Shown: positions 54,189 to 62,286, counted from the stretch's first letter. The stretch is DNA of 64,000 nucleotides from Polaromonas glacialis (GCF_000709345.1 NZ_KL448323.1:3368451-3432450), one strand, 5' to 3'. A program made the numbers and translations. The notes: a model not told the origin generated them from the sequence alone.

Positions 54189-54316
54189 GGGGGTCGCTTT
54201 CTTTTCAAAGAAACACAGGTAAGGCTGATGCGGCCCGTTTCAAGCGAAAAAGCCCGGCGGGCCGGTGCCTGGGCACCTGACCGCCAGGCTTCACAGGCCC
54301 GCTGGCCTGGAGGGGC

Positions 54317-55285
54317 TCAGCGCCTGCCGGTCATCGATTCCCAGCCGTGCCGCACGGCCTGCTTGGTCTGCTCCCAGGTGCTGGCGCCGGTGGGGTAGCG
54401 GTGGGACCAGTCGCTGCGGGCATCGGCCTCGACCTCGTCCCAGGAACGGCTGGCATAGCGCGGGTCGGCGCGCAATGACGAGCCGTACTGGTAGGCGGGC
54501 TCATAGTCCTCGTAGGCACCGTTCAGCGAGGCCAGGTTGGCGTCGTAGTGGCTGCGGTAGTCGGGCGCAGCCGTGCTCAGTGTCGCGTTGCCGCTCTTGT
54601 CAACTTCGACCACGGTGTTGCGCAACTGCTCCTGTTCCTCGACCGGCGGTGTCTTGGAGCGCGGGAACACCCGCACCGTTCCCAGGTCCACTTCACGCTT
54701 GCCGATTTCCAGGTCCTCGCGTGCCACCGGCAGCACCGTGCCCTGGTCTGCAGGGTCAACGCGGGTATCGTTGGGTGTCAGAAGATCGTCGGACGAGCGC
54801 AGGCTGGCGCTCTGGTAGCGGCTGCGCTCGGCGGCGATCTGGTCGGGCTGGTAAGGCTGGGCCGACGGGTCGAAGCCCGCGTAGCCTTCCTCGCGCCAGC
54901 TTTCGGTTCGCTTGTCGATATCGACCGCGCCAGCGGCGGCCAGGATGGAGCGGGCCTCCTCGACCCGGCCCGGGTCGGACACCGTCACCGCCACGACCGT
55001 GCTGCCCCGGCGAACGGCTTCGGAATAGTGGCCGGCATGCTCTGTGTCGTCGCTGCCGAAAAGGTCGCTGAAAAAGCGCCCGATGCTGGCCATGAAACCT
55101 TCGTCCTCGCTGCCCCGGGAGGTGCCGGTGATCGTGCGGTCGGTCGTGGTCAGCGTGTCGCTTTCCTGCGCGGCCGGGTTGGACTGCAGGCGCACCTCGC
55201 TGGCATCGAAACCGCTGTCCAGAAGGGCATCGCGCGCGTTCCGCGCCTCGTCGACCGTGTCAAAAACTCCTACTATTGTCTGCAT
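54317..55285 (-). CDS. General stress protein 17M-like plus shortened DUF2382-type region
   Basis: 322 residues from ATG 55285 behind CAGGAGTCGAGCC. N-terminal YflT/GSP17M-like domain: TIVGVFDTVDEARNARDALL, then GRFFSDLFGSDD and STVVAVTVSDPGRVEEARSI. Residues about 190-235 (PVAREDLEIGKREVDLGTVR and VVEVDKSG) look like a shortened DUF2382 domain. C-terminus Tyr/Arg-rich (YRSHYDANLASLNGAYEDYE ... WEQTKQAVRHGWESM). Such proteins are stress-induced and uncharacterised. Confidence 0.78.
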   Translation of the reverse strand: MQTIVGVFDTVDEARNARDALLDSGFDASEVRLQSNPAAQESDTLTTTDRTITGTSRGSEDEGFMASIGRFFSDLFGSDDTEHAGHYSEAVRRGSTVVAVTVSDPGRVEEARSILAAAGAVDIDKRTESWREEGYAGFDPSAQPYQPDQIAAERSRYQSASLRSSDDLLTPNDTRVDPADQGTVLPVAREDLEIGKREVDLGTVRVFPRSKTPPVEEQEQLRNTVVEVDKSGNATLSTAAPDYRSHYDANLASLNGAYEDYEPAYQYGSSLRADPRYASRSWDEVEADARSDWSHRYPTGASTWEQTKQAVRHGWESMTGRR

Positions 55286-55809
55286 GGCTCGACTCCTGAA
55301 ATGGATCAAGGTTGATCAGTGGGCTGATAAAAAACCGGTTCTCACGGCGTGTCCGCCACCGCTTCGGTGACTTGGTGAACCACCTTGCACACCCGCACGC
55401 TGCCGGTGCGTTCGCCTGCGCCTGCGAGGCCGGGAACGCCGGCAAGATGCGTGGTTTCGGCTGTGAAGGAATTCATGTTGCGTTGTTGACCGGATGAACG
55501 TCCATCTTGCGGGTTTGCCGCGCGCAGGCTGAAAGAACATCGGGGTAGATGCCGTCAGCCCAAACCTACAGGCGCTTTTCCACGCCCGGTCCGGCAGGGC
55601 GCGCCGGCAATTGCCGCCGGCTGCGGTGAAACGCCATCCGCCCAAAGGCGACAGCCGTTTGTGAAGCCGTCCTACACCGGAGACGGAACTTATTTAGTAA
55701 ATTACCGTTACAGCTTGTCAGTGACTGTTAAATGTCGCGGCAAGATAAAACTGTGAACGCACACACTGAATTTGATGTGCGGCTTATTCTTCACCTCAAA
55801 GGACTTCCC
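55286..55809. other. Large intergenic region between stress protein and collagen-like lipoprotein
   Basis: Holds divergent promoters for the two neighbours. A 44-codon minus-strand frame (from 55474, MNSFTAETTHLAG...) has no convincing ribosome-binding site. GTGACTGTTAAATGT at 55721-55735 resembles the IS1595 terminus but only over 15 bases. AAAGGACTTCCC precedes the lipoprotein ATG. Confidence 0.5.
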
Positions 55810-56172
55810 ATGAAACACTCTTTACTGCTTGCCGCCCTGGTTGCGATGCTCGGCCTGACCGCCTGCGAAAAAACCACCGTTGCGCCGCCTGCCGCCGCAC
55901 CGGTCGTCGTGGTTCCCGGCCCCGCTGGCCCGGCCGGCGCCACGGGCGCTACCGGTTCTACGGGCTCGACCGGTTCAACGGTTGCCGTTCCCGGCCCAAC
56001 GGGTGCCACCGGCGCCACGGGTGCGACCGGCAATGACGGCGCCACCGGTTCGACAGGTTCCACCGGTTCCACCGGCTACACCGGCGCGACGGGCGCAACC
56101 GGCGCTGACGGCAGCAAGGGCGACACCGGCAAGACCGGCGGCGACACGGTCGTCATCGTTCCGCAAAAGTAA
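55810..56172 (+). CDS. Collagen-like repeat lipoprotein
   Basis: 120 residues from ATG 55810. Lipoprotein signal [19 protein letters not shown] with the acylated Cys19. After a Pro/Ala/Val linker come Gly-X-Y triplets at about 41-58 and 63-113, mainly GAT, GST, GNT-like ([20 protein letters not shown]), with Gly-X-Thr dominating and Pro mainly near the block starts. Threonine-rich triplets can form collagen-type triple helices. Predicted outer-membrane or surface attached. Own promoter, strong terminator behind it. Function unknown, perhaps spacer or adhesion. Confidence 0.88.
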   Translation: MKHSLLLAALVAMLGLTACEKTTVAPPAAAPVVVVPGPAGPAGATGATGSTGSTGSTVAVPGPTGATGATGATGNDGATGSTGSTGSTGYTGATGATGADGSKGDTGKTGGDTVVIVPQK

Positions 56173-56195
56173 TTTTTTCGCTTTCGCTCCCTAAA

Positions 56196-56228
56196 AACGC
56201 AGGTGGATTTCCACCTGCGTTTTTTTTT
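56196..56228 (+). terminator. Rho-independent terminator after the collagen-like gene
   Basis: Stem AACGCAGGTGG / CCACCTGCGTT, loop ATTT, then seven more T. Perfect 11-bp stem. Confidence 0.95.
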
Positions 56229-56338
56229 GTTTGTTTTTGGGCTTTGGGTTTGCTTCTTCTGTGGTTTGGGGGGTGAGCGCCTTCCCGGCGGGGGGTAACT
56301 TTCTTTTCTGGCAAAAAAGAAAGCCCACCAAAGAAAGT
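56229..56338 (+). repeat. CTTTGGGTTT-type repeat, forward copy, disrupted by IS1595-type copy 2
   Basis: TTGGGCTTTGGGTTTGCTTC, TTCTGTGGTTTGGGGGGTGA, GCGCCTTCCCGGCGGGGGGT, then AACTTTCTTTTCTGGCAAAA. The repeat appears to continue beyond the insertion at 57392 (AAGAAAGTTGCCTGGGGTCG). Confidence 0.8.
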
Positions 56339-57391
56339 GGCTCTGTCACTGTTAGATGTGGAATTTTTTTTCCAGAGGCGTAGAGTTCATAGCGAACCGT
56401 GAAGGAGGTTAGCCATGAACGCCGAGACTTTCAATGCGTTGATGAACCAACAGGTGCCCCGGCTCACGCTGCGCCAGCGTGAACTGCTCAAAAAGCGTCT
56501 GGATGAACTCGATGAGCAGCAAAAAGGGCTGGCCGTCATTGAGTCGTCCAGCGCGACTGAGCCGCGCTGCTGCCCACACTGCCAAGGCAGCGAGCTTTAC
56601 CGGCATGGCCACGTCAGTGGGTTGCAGCGCTACCGCTGCCGGACATGCCACCGCACGTTCAATGCCCTGACGGGCACCGCGCTGGCGCGGCTGCGCAAGA
56701 AGGGCAAGTGGTTCGGTTTTAGTCAAGCCCTGGCCGCGTCCCTCACCCTTCGCCGGGCCGCTACTGCCCTGCAGGTTCACCGAAACACGGCGCTGCGCTG
56801 GCGCCATCGCTTTCTCAGCGGCCTCAAGGCAGACCGCGCGACAACGCTGCAAGGTATTACCGAGGCCGACGAGACCTATATCCTGGAGTCGCGCAAGGGC
56901 TGTCGCAAGCTGGACCGCCCGCCTCGCCGTCGCGGCAGCAAGGCGAGAAAAGCGGGCCTGTCCGGTGAACTGGTCTGCGTTTTGGTGGCTCGGGACCGTG
57001 CCGGACAGACGCTGGACTGGGTGATGGGACGCGGGCAGATGACAAAAGCCGCACTGGCCGGCGCACTGCAGCCCGTGCTGGCCAAGGATGCGCTGCTGGT
57101 GAGCGATGGCAACCGGACCTACTGCGGCTTTGCGCACGACGCGCACCTGGCGCACGAGGCGGTCAATCTGAACGCAGGCGTGCGCGTCAACGGCGCCATC
57201 CATGTCCAGAATGTCAACGCCTATCACGGCCGTCTCAAACAGTGGCTGCACCGCTTTCACGGCGTTGCCACGGGCTATCTGGACAACTACCTGGGCTGGT
57301 TTCGCGCCCTGGACAGCCACCATGGCGACTCTGGGCAAGCTGTCTTGGCGATGGCCTTGGGAAAATTTCCACATTTAACAGTGACATAGCC
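56339..57391 (+). mobile_element. IS1595-type insertion sequence, copy 2
   Basis: 1053 bp, same as copy 1 except one seen base. Flanked by its own 8-bp duplication AAGAAAGT (56331-56338 and 57392-57399), so it inserted independently. Same orientation as copy 1, 7.3 kb apart. Confidence 0.95.
56415..57389 (+). CDS. IS1595-family transposase, copy 2
   Basis: 324 residues, protein identical to copy 1: zinc-ribbon CCPHCQGSE, CRTCHRTFN, catalytic start GITEADETYILE and VSDGNRTY. Its full frame and perfect ends suggest an active element that moved recently within this genome. Confidence 0.95.
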   Translation: MNAETFNALMNQQVPRLTLRQRELLKKRLDELDEQQKGLAVIESSSATEPRCCPHCQGSELYRHGHVSGLQRYRCRTCHRTFNALTGTALARLRKKGKWFGFSQALAASLTLRRAATALQVHRNTALRWRHRFLSGLKADRATTLQGITEADETYILESRKGCRKLDRPPRRRGSKARKAGLSGELVCVLVARDRAGQTLDWVMGRGQMTKAALAGALQPVLAKDALLVSDGNRTYCGFAHDAHLAHEAVNLNAGVRVNGAIHVQNVNAYHGRLKQWLHRFHGVATGYLDNYLGWFRALDSHHGDSGQAVLAMALGKFPHLTVT

Positions 57392-57688
57392 AAGAAAGTT
57401 GCCTGGGGTCGGGAGCGGGTTAGAGCTGAACGCTCTGTCGGGCCATCGCTTCGCTGGGCCCTGGGTTCCTTGATCGGTGGCCGGTGGCCAATGCCGGAGG
57501 CTGGCTGGTTCTACCGCTCGTTCGCCAACAGCTTCACGCTCTGCCTGATCTGGTTGGTCTGGTTGGCTTGCGCTACGCGCGTCGCTGTCGACTCCGCCAT
57601 TTTTTGCCCCCTAACTTGCCGGGTGCGGGCTGGTGGGTCGATGGCTGATAGCTATTGATTCAGGAGCGAATTGCGCTGCCTCGTCGTT
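57392..57688. other. Repeat-rich intergenic region right of IS copy 2
   Basis: Starts with the target duplication and continues a GC-rich repeat-like sequence (TTGCCTGGGGTCGGGAGCGG, later TCTGGTTGGTCTGGTTGGCT). A partial hairpin-repeat motif GATAGCTATTGATTCAGG is near 57648. No gene is supported on either strand. Confidence 0.45.
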
Positions 57689-59059
57689 TCAGCAGGCTTG
57701 CCGGCACTGCGCCAGCCGCTGCACGATGTCGGAAAACAGCGGGCGCCGGGCCGTGTCTTCCAGTGCGCAGTCGGCCTGCAGGTCGGCCAGCATCGCCAGC
57801 GCCGCCTGTCGCGCGCCGGCTGGCGCCGGGCAGCAGGCCAGCAGTTCTTCGAGCAGGCAGGAAAACGCCCGCGCCTCGATGCGCTGCAGGGCCAGCGCCA
57901 GCGGCGCGTCGTCCGGCGGAAAAAACGAGGCCGCGCCAAAGTCGCCGAGCAGCGCCTGGCCGCCCGCCGCGCACAGGATGTTGTGCGCATACAGGTCGCC
58001 ATGCAGGACGCCGCGCGCATGCAGCTGGCCGGCCGCCGACGCCACGTCCTGCGCCAGCCGCAGCGCCGCGCTGGGTGTGAAGCGCGTCGCGGCGTCATAC
58101 ACGTCGCGGGTGCAGGTGTCCAGGCTGGGCGGCGCGGCCAGGTTGCCAAAGTGCGGCGCCACCAGCGCCATCACCAGGCCGTCGCTGCCTGCCGGATGAT
58201 GGGTGATGCGGCCATGCACGGCAATCAGGGCGGGGTGCGCGCCGGCGCCGATGCATGCTGCCATTTCATGCGCAGGCAGGCCGTCGCTGGTCAGCGCGCC
58301 CTTGAACACCTTGACGGCCACCGGCAGCGCCGCGCTGCCCTGCTGCCAGAGCGCCTGGCGGATCACGCCCGAAGCGCCCTCGCCCAGCACTGGCCCGAGC
58401 TGCAGGCTGGCCCAGTCGATGCGGGCCAGCGGCGCATCGGCCAGCGCGGCGGCTTCACCGGCGTCAGACAGCGGGTTGCCGGCATACGCCAGCCAGGCCA
58501 GGCGCGGCAGCGCCAGCAGCCAGCCGGGCAGGGCGGTGAAGCGGTTGGCGGCGATGCGCAGCAGCTCCAGCCGGGTGCAGGCGGCCATTTCCGGCGGCAG
58601 GGCGTGCAGCCGGTTGCCGGCAAGCATGAGTTTTTGCAGCCGCGTGCAGCGGCCGAGGGCGGCCGGCAGCGTGTCGATCTGGTTGTCGGTCAGCACCAGC
58701 GCGCGAAGGCGCGGCGGCAGCGCGGCGCCCGGCACGTGGCGAATCTGGTTGGCCCGAAAGCCGATCATCTCCAGCTGCGCGCACTGGCCCAGCACCGCCG
58801 GCACTTCGGTGAAGCGGTTGTTCGAGCAAAAAATGATGCGCAGCCGGTGCAGCCGCGCCAGGTCGTGCGGCAGGGCGCTCAGCGCATTGCCGGAGAGGTC
58901 GAGGATTTCCAGCGTGTCGGCCAGCGTGAAGATCTCGGGCGGAAAGGTTTCCAGCCCGCAGGACAGGCTCAGGCGGCGGCTGCCGGCCAGCGCGCCGGCG
59001 CGCAGTTGCTCAAGCAGGCTCGGGGCGGGAAGGGGCTCGGTGCCTTGCGGTGGGTTCAT
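57689..59059 (-). CDS. Leucine-rich-repeat protein with eukaryotic-like protein kinase domain
   Basis: 456 residues, no signal peptide or membrane helix, so probably cytosolic. About seven LRR units at 48-200 of the short bacterial type (LEILDLSGNALSALPHDLAR; LRALVLTDNQIDTLPAALGR). Kinase domain 222-450: glycine loop LGEGASGV (225-232), Lys250 in VAVKVFKG, catalytic HGDLYAHN (Asp355, Asn360), DFG at 373-375. HGD instead of HRD is common in bacterial members. Substrate unknown; the LRRs probably bind a partner protein. It stands alone between repeat regions. Confidence 0.88.
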   Translation of the reverse strand: MNPPQGTEPLPAPSLLEQLRAGALAGSRRLSLSCGLETFPPEIFTLADTLEILDLSGNALSALPHDLARLHRLRIIFCSNNRFTEVPAVLGQCAQLEMIGFRANQIRHVPGAALPPRLRALVLTDNQIDTLPAALGRCTRLQKLMLAGNRLHALPPEMAACTRLELLRIAANRFTALPGWLLALPRLAWLAYAGNPLSDAGEAAALADAPLARIDWASLQLGPVLGEGASGVIRQALWQQGSAALPVAVKVFKGALTSDGLPAHEMAACIGAGAHPALIAVHGRITHHPAGSDGLVMALVAPHFGNLAAPPSLDTCTRDVYDAATRFTPSAALRLAQDVASAAGQLHARGVLHGDLYAHNILCAAGGQALLGDFGAASFFPPDDAPLALALQRIEARAFSCLLEELLACCPAPAGARQAALAMLADLQADCALEDTARRPLFSDIVQRLAQCRQAC

Positions 59060-59144
59060 CGTGCGTATTGGACACGAAGCCGGTGGTTTGCCATTGCAGG
59101 GCGCTGGCCTTGCTTTTTTTGGTCACTGCTAACGCTTGCGATTT

Positions 59145-59232
59145 GATCGCTGCGTTTTCTTTTTTGGACTTTGGGTGGCTCACCCCTCAAACCACAGAAG
59201 AAACCACCAAAAACCCAAAAAAAACGCAGCGA
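59145..59232. repeat. CTTTGGG-type repeat, third copy, folded as a long inverted repeat
   Basis: TGCGTTTTCTTTTTTGGACT and TTGGGTGGCTCACCCCTCAA, then ACCACAGAAGAAACCACC and AAAACCCAAAAAAAACGCA. Outer arms TGCGTTTT / AAAACGCA face each other and the inner block shares TTCTTCTGTGGTTTG (reverse) with the other copies. Upstream region of the LRR-kinase gene. Confidence 0.65.
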
Positions 59233-59333
59233 TCAAATAGGAAACGTGAACAGTCAATTTTTTTGAACAGAATCAGGTGTTTTGGCAATACCAGAAAGCG
59301 TTTGCAGCTATTAAAAAAATAGCAATAACGGTC

Positions 59334-61289
59334 TTAAGAAGCGCGCGCTTGCGGGATCACCACGGTAAACACCGTTCCATCCTCCAGCGTCGAGGTGACC
59401 GACACCGTGCCCCCGTGGGCCTTGGCGATCTCGCTGACGATGAACAGCCCCAGGCCGACGCTGCGGCCGGTGTTCACCTCGTCGCAGCCGCGCACCATGA
59501 GGTCGAACAGCCCGTCCATGATGCCGGCGGGAATGGGCCGGCCCCGGTTCTGCACCGAGATGGAAAAAAATGCCTTTTCACGGGTCGAGGTGACGAGCAC
59601 CGGAGCGCCGGACTCGCCATAGGCCATGGCGTTGGACACCAGGTTGCCGACCAGCTGCGCCAGCCGGTCGGCATCGGCGATGCACCGGCTGGGCCCCTGC
59701 TGCACATGGTGCAGCACCCGGTCGGGAAACACCTGCGACAGCTCCTGCACCGCCCCGGCCACCGTGGCATGCAGCTCCATGGCCTGCGGCGACACCGACA
59801 GGCCGCTGCCCAGCCGCGCCTGCGTCAGGTCCAGCAGGTTGGCGATCAGGCGGCTGGCGCGGTCGCCGGCCCTCAGGATGCGGGCCAGCACCTCCGACTG
59901 CTCGGGGGTGACGACGCCCTTGCCCAGCAGTTCGGCGCTCATCAGCATGGCCATGATCGGGTTGCGCAGGTCATGGCTGACGATGCCGACCATCTGCTCG
60001 GCAAACATCGCCCGGTCGCTGGCCTGCGCCTGCAGGTCGTTGGCATGTGCAACCATCGCTTCGAGCTTGGTGCGCGCCTGCACCAGTTCCTTTTCATACC
60101 TGTCGCGGTCCTGCGCGATGAACAGCGCGTATTCATCCACCACCTCGCCATCTTGCGTGTGCCGGCGCGCATTGAGCAGCATGGGCAGCAGCTGGCCGTC
60201 CTTGCGCAGCATCTGCACCCGCACCTCCGAAACCGAGCCCTGCATCTGCAGCAGGGGCAGCGAATGCGTCTGGTGAAAAATGCGGCAGCCCGTGGTCAGC
60301 AATTCCTGGAGCTTGCGCCTGCCGACCAGCTCGTCTGCGGTGTAGCCGAGCCAGTGGCAAAACGTCAGGTTGACCCGGCGCAGCAGCCCCTGCGCATCGG
60401 TCTGCGCCAGCCCGCAGGGCGCCTGATCAAGCAGGTCCGGCGCTTCGGTGACCCCGGCCGGGCCGGCGTTTTGCGTTGCCAGCCCCTGCCTGGCCAGGAA
60501 GGCATCGATTGCGTCGGTGATGGCGCCGGGCTCGCTCAGATGCGGGTAATGGCCGATGTTCCGGATGACCTTCAGCGTGCCGTGCGGCATGGCCTGGCGC
60601 ATGTAGTGGCCCACCGACACCGGGGCGATCGGGTCGTCGCTGCATTGCAGGATCAGCGTGGGCGTCTTCAGCCGGGGCAGCTGCGCGCGGTGGTCGGACA
60701 AAAAGGTGACGCGGGCAAACTGCCTGGCAATGTCCGGGTCGGTGCGGCAAAAGCTGCTGGCGAGTTCCGCGCCGAGTTCGGGCCGGTCGGGCGCGCCCAT
60801 GATGACCGGCGCCATCGTGCTGGCCCAGACAAGGTAGTTGTTGTCCATGGTGCTGAGCAGCGCATCGATGTCCTGGCGCTCAAAACCGCCGGTGTAGTCG
60901 CCGTCGTTGAGATAGCACGGCGACGGGCCGATCATCACCTGGGCGGCGATGCGGCCGGGCGCCTTCAGGTCGGCCAGCAGGCCGATCATGGCGCTGACCG
61001 AATGGCCGACGAAGGTCACCGGACCCTGGCCGAATTGCTTGATGAGTTCCACCACGTCATCGGCATAGCCTTGCAGCGAACCGTATTTTTGCGGGTCATA
61101 CGCCGACAGGTCAGACTGGCCGGCGCCGACCAGGTCGAAAAGCACGGTGCGAAAACGCCTGGCATAGGCCGGCTGCACCAGCCGCCACATGGTCTGGTCG
61201 CAGCCAAAGCCGTGGGCAAAGAAAATGGTCGCCGGACCGCTGCCGGCTACCTGAACGTGATGGCGCCGCTCGACAGTCATGGCATGCAT
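59334..61289 (-). CDS. RsbQ/KAI2-type alpha/beta hydrolase fused to PAS domain and sensor histidine kinase
   Basis: 651 residues, no membrane helix. Residues 1-270: RsbQ-like hydrolase with Ser97 in FVGHSVSAMIG, Asp219 in LQCSDDPIAP, His247 in IGHYPHLS, plus RsbQ-typical FDLVGAGQSDLSAYD and MIGPSPCYLNDGDYTGGFE. Residues about 286-395: PAS (VNLTFCHWLGYTADELVGRR). Coiled linker 396-428. Kinase: His439 in MVGIVSHDLRNPIMAM, Asn553 in LVGNLVSNAMAYG, G box SVGLGLFIVSEIAKAHGG; the D box reads NRGRPIP. In Bacillus RsbQ works with the PAS domain of RsbP; here receptor and sensor are one chain. No response regulator is adjacent. Confidence 0.9.
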   Translation of the reverse strand: MHAMTVERRHHVQVAGSGPATIFFAHGFGCDQTMWRLVQPAYARRFRTVLFDLVGAGQSDLSAYDPQKYGSLQGYADDVVELIKQFGQGPVTFVGHSVSAMIGLLADLKAPGRIAAQVMIGPSPCYLNDGDYTGGFERQDIDALLSTMDNNYLVWASTMAPVIMGAPDRPELGAELASSFCRTDPDIARQFARVTFLSDHRAQLPRLKTPTLILQCSDDPIAPVSVGHYMRQAMPHGTLKVIRNIGHYPHLSEPGAITDAIDAFLARQGLATQNAGPAGVTEAPDLLDQAPCGLAQTDAQGLLRRVNLTFCHWLGYTADELVGRRKLQELLTTGCRIFHQTHSLPLLQMQGSVSEVRVQMLRKDGQLLPMLLNARRHTQDGEVVDEYALFIAQDRDRYEKELVQARTKLEAMVAHANDLQAQASDRAMFAEQMVGIVSHDLRNPIMAMLMSAELLGKGVVTPEQSEVLARILRAGDRASRLIANLLDLTQARLGSGLSVSPQAMELHATVAGAVQELSQVFPDRVLHHVQQGPSRCIADADRLAQLVGNLVSNAMAYGESGAPVLVTSTREKAFFSISVQNRGRPIPAGIMDGLFDLMVRGCDEVNTGRSVGLGLFIVSEIAKAHGGTVSVTSTLEDGTVFTVVIPQARAS

Positions 61290-61610
61290 TCAGTGCAGAA
61301 ATGGCCTTCAGGCCAAAGCAAAAGAATAGGCCTGAAAGAATCAGGGCACCAGAGACATTCCTGGCGAAATCGTTAGCGCTTGTTGAGCTTGAGGGAGCCA
61401 TTGCAGCGCCTGCCAGGTGTCGGCGCCGCCTTCGCAGGTCTTGATTCGCGCCGGCCCGCCCCGGCAACTGCGTACCGCGCCGGCTGCACCCTCTTCAGGA
61501 CAGGGTTCGCCTGATGCCCTAAAGTGGTGCTCCCGACTTGACATGTTGAAACAAGATGCGCCCTCGCACCGTGCTTTTCCTGCGCGCCAGGTGCTTGAAA
61601 CCCGCTGCGC
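61290..61610. other. Intergenic region, no recognised gene
   Basis: About 320 bp between the divergent hydrolase-kinase gene and a small remnant. Short frames on both strands show no domain. The kinase promoter should lie at its left side; no clear signals were found. Confidence 0.4.
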
Positions 61611-61706
61611 ATGAAGTGGGTCCGGGTGCCCGCCGGGGAATTCCTGAAGGGCAGCGACGAAACCCCGCAGGCGCCAGCGCGCAATTTTTACAGGAGCCTC
61701 AAATGA
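61611..61706 (+). pseudogene. N-terminal scrap resembling formylglycine-generating-enzyme family
   Basis: 31 codons, MKWVRVPAGEFLKGSDETPQ and a few more, look like the start of SUMF1/FGE-fold proteins (VPAGEFLMGS-type) cut off after the first strand. Its TGA overlaps the ATG of the DUF427 gene (ATGA). It could serve as a short leader coupling translation, or be a leftover. Confidence 0.4.
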
Positions 61707-62263
61707 ACCGCAGCAACGCCGACCGCCTGGCCCGCGCCACCGCCCTGTGGCAGCACACTGGCCGCGAACGGCCGTCTTTTGCGCTGCCGGCCGGCCCGGG
61801 CCAGGAATCGGTCTGGGACTATCCGCGCCCGCCCCGGCTGGTGCTTGAGAACCGGGAAGTGGTCGTGAGGGCCGGCGGCCTTGTGCTGGCCCGCAGCCGC
61901 CGCGCGCTGCGCCTGCTGGAAACCGCCAGCCCGCCGGGCTTTTACCTGCCGGCGCAGGATGTTTGCACCGACCGGCTGGTGCCGGCGGACGGCGCCTCGC
62001 ACTGCGAGTGGAAGGGCCAGGCGGCCTACTGGTCGGTGCGGCTGCCAGGGGGCGGCATGCTCGACCGCGTGGCCTGGTCTTATCCGCATCCGCTGGCGCC
62101 TTACGAAGCGCTGGCTGGCCATTTCGGCTTTTATCCGCAGCACCTGGATTGCCGGGTGGACGGCTTGCAGGTGCAGCCGCAGCCCGGCGGTTTTTATGCC
62201 GGCTGGATCACGCCCGAGGTGGTCGGGCCGTTCAAGGGTGGGCCGGGTTCAGGCGGCTGGTGA
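61703..62263 (+). CDS. DUF427-domain protein
   Basis: 186 residues from ATG 61703 behind ACAGGAGCCTC. A DUF427 core is visible: VWDYPRPPRLVLENREVVVR, LARSRRALRLLETASPPGFY, CEWKGQAAYWSVRLPGG and LAPYEALAGHFGFYPQHLD. The 60 C-terminal residues contain VDGLQVQPQPGGFYAGWITP. Members are small beta-sandwich proteins of unknown role. Convergent with the SDR gene. Confidence 0.85.
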   Translation: MNRSNADRLARATALWQHTGRERPSFALPAGPGQESVWDYPRPPRLVLENREVVVRAGGLVLARSRRALRLLETASPPGFYLPAQDVCTDRLVPADGASHCEWKGQAAYWSVRLPGGGMLDRVAWSYPHPLAPYEALAGHFGFYPQHLDCRVDGLQVQPQPGGFYAGWITPEVVGPFKGGPGSGGW

Positions 62264-62286
62264 ACGGCCGTGAGCTTGGCAGTGGG

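Noticed and set aside
55340..55474. 44-codon minus-strand gene
   Set aside because: No ribosome-binding site, no recognised domain; composition compatible with chance.
55721..55735. Solo IS1595 terminal repeat before the collagen-like gene
   Set aside because: Only about 15 bases match and there is no partner end or duplication.
55920..56140. CRISPR-like or tandem DNA repeat
   Set aside because: The periodicity is 9 to 18 bp and is explained by Gly-X-Thr codon triplets of the collagen-like protein; no spacers.
48021..57391. Composite transposon formed by two IS1595-type copies
   Set aside because: Each copy has its own matching 8-bp duplication (TTCCTGAT; AAGAAAGT), so the 7.3-kb segment did not move as a unit.
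59277..61376. Long plus-strand open frame opposite the hydrolase-PAS-kinase gene
   Set aside because: Antisense shadow; the minus strand has clear catalytic and kinase motifs.
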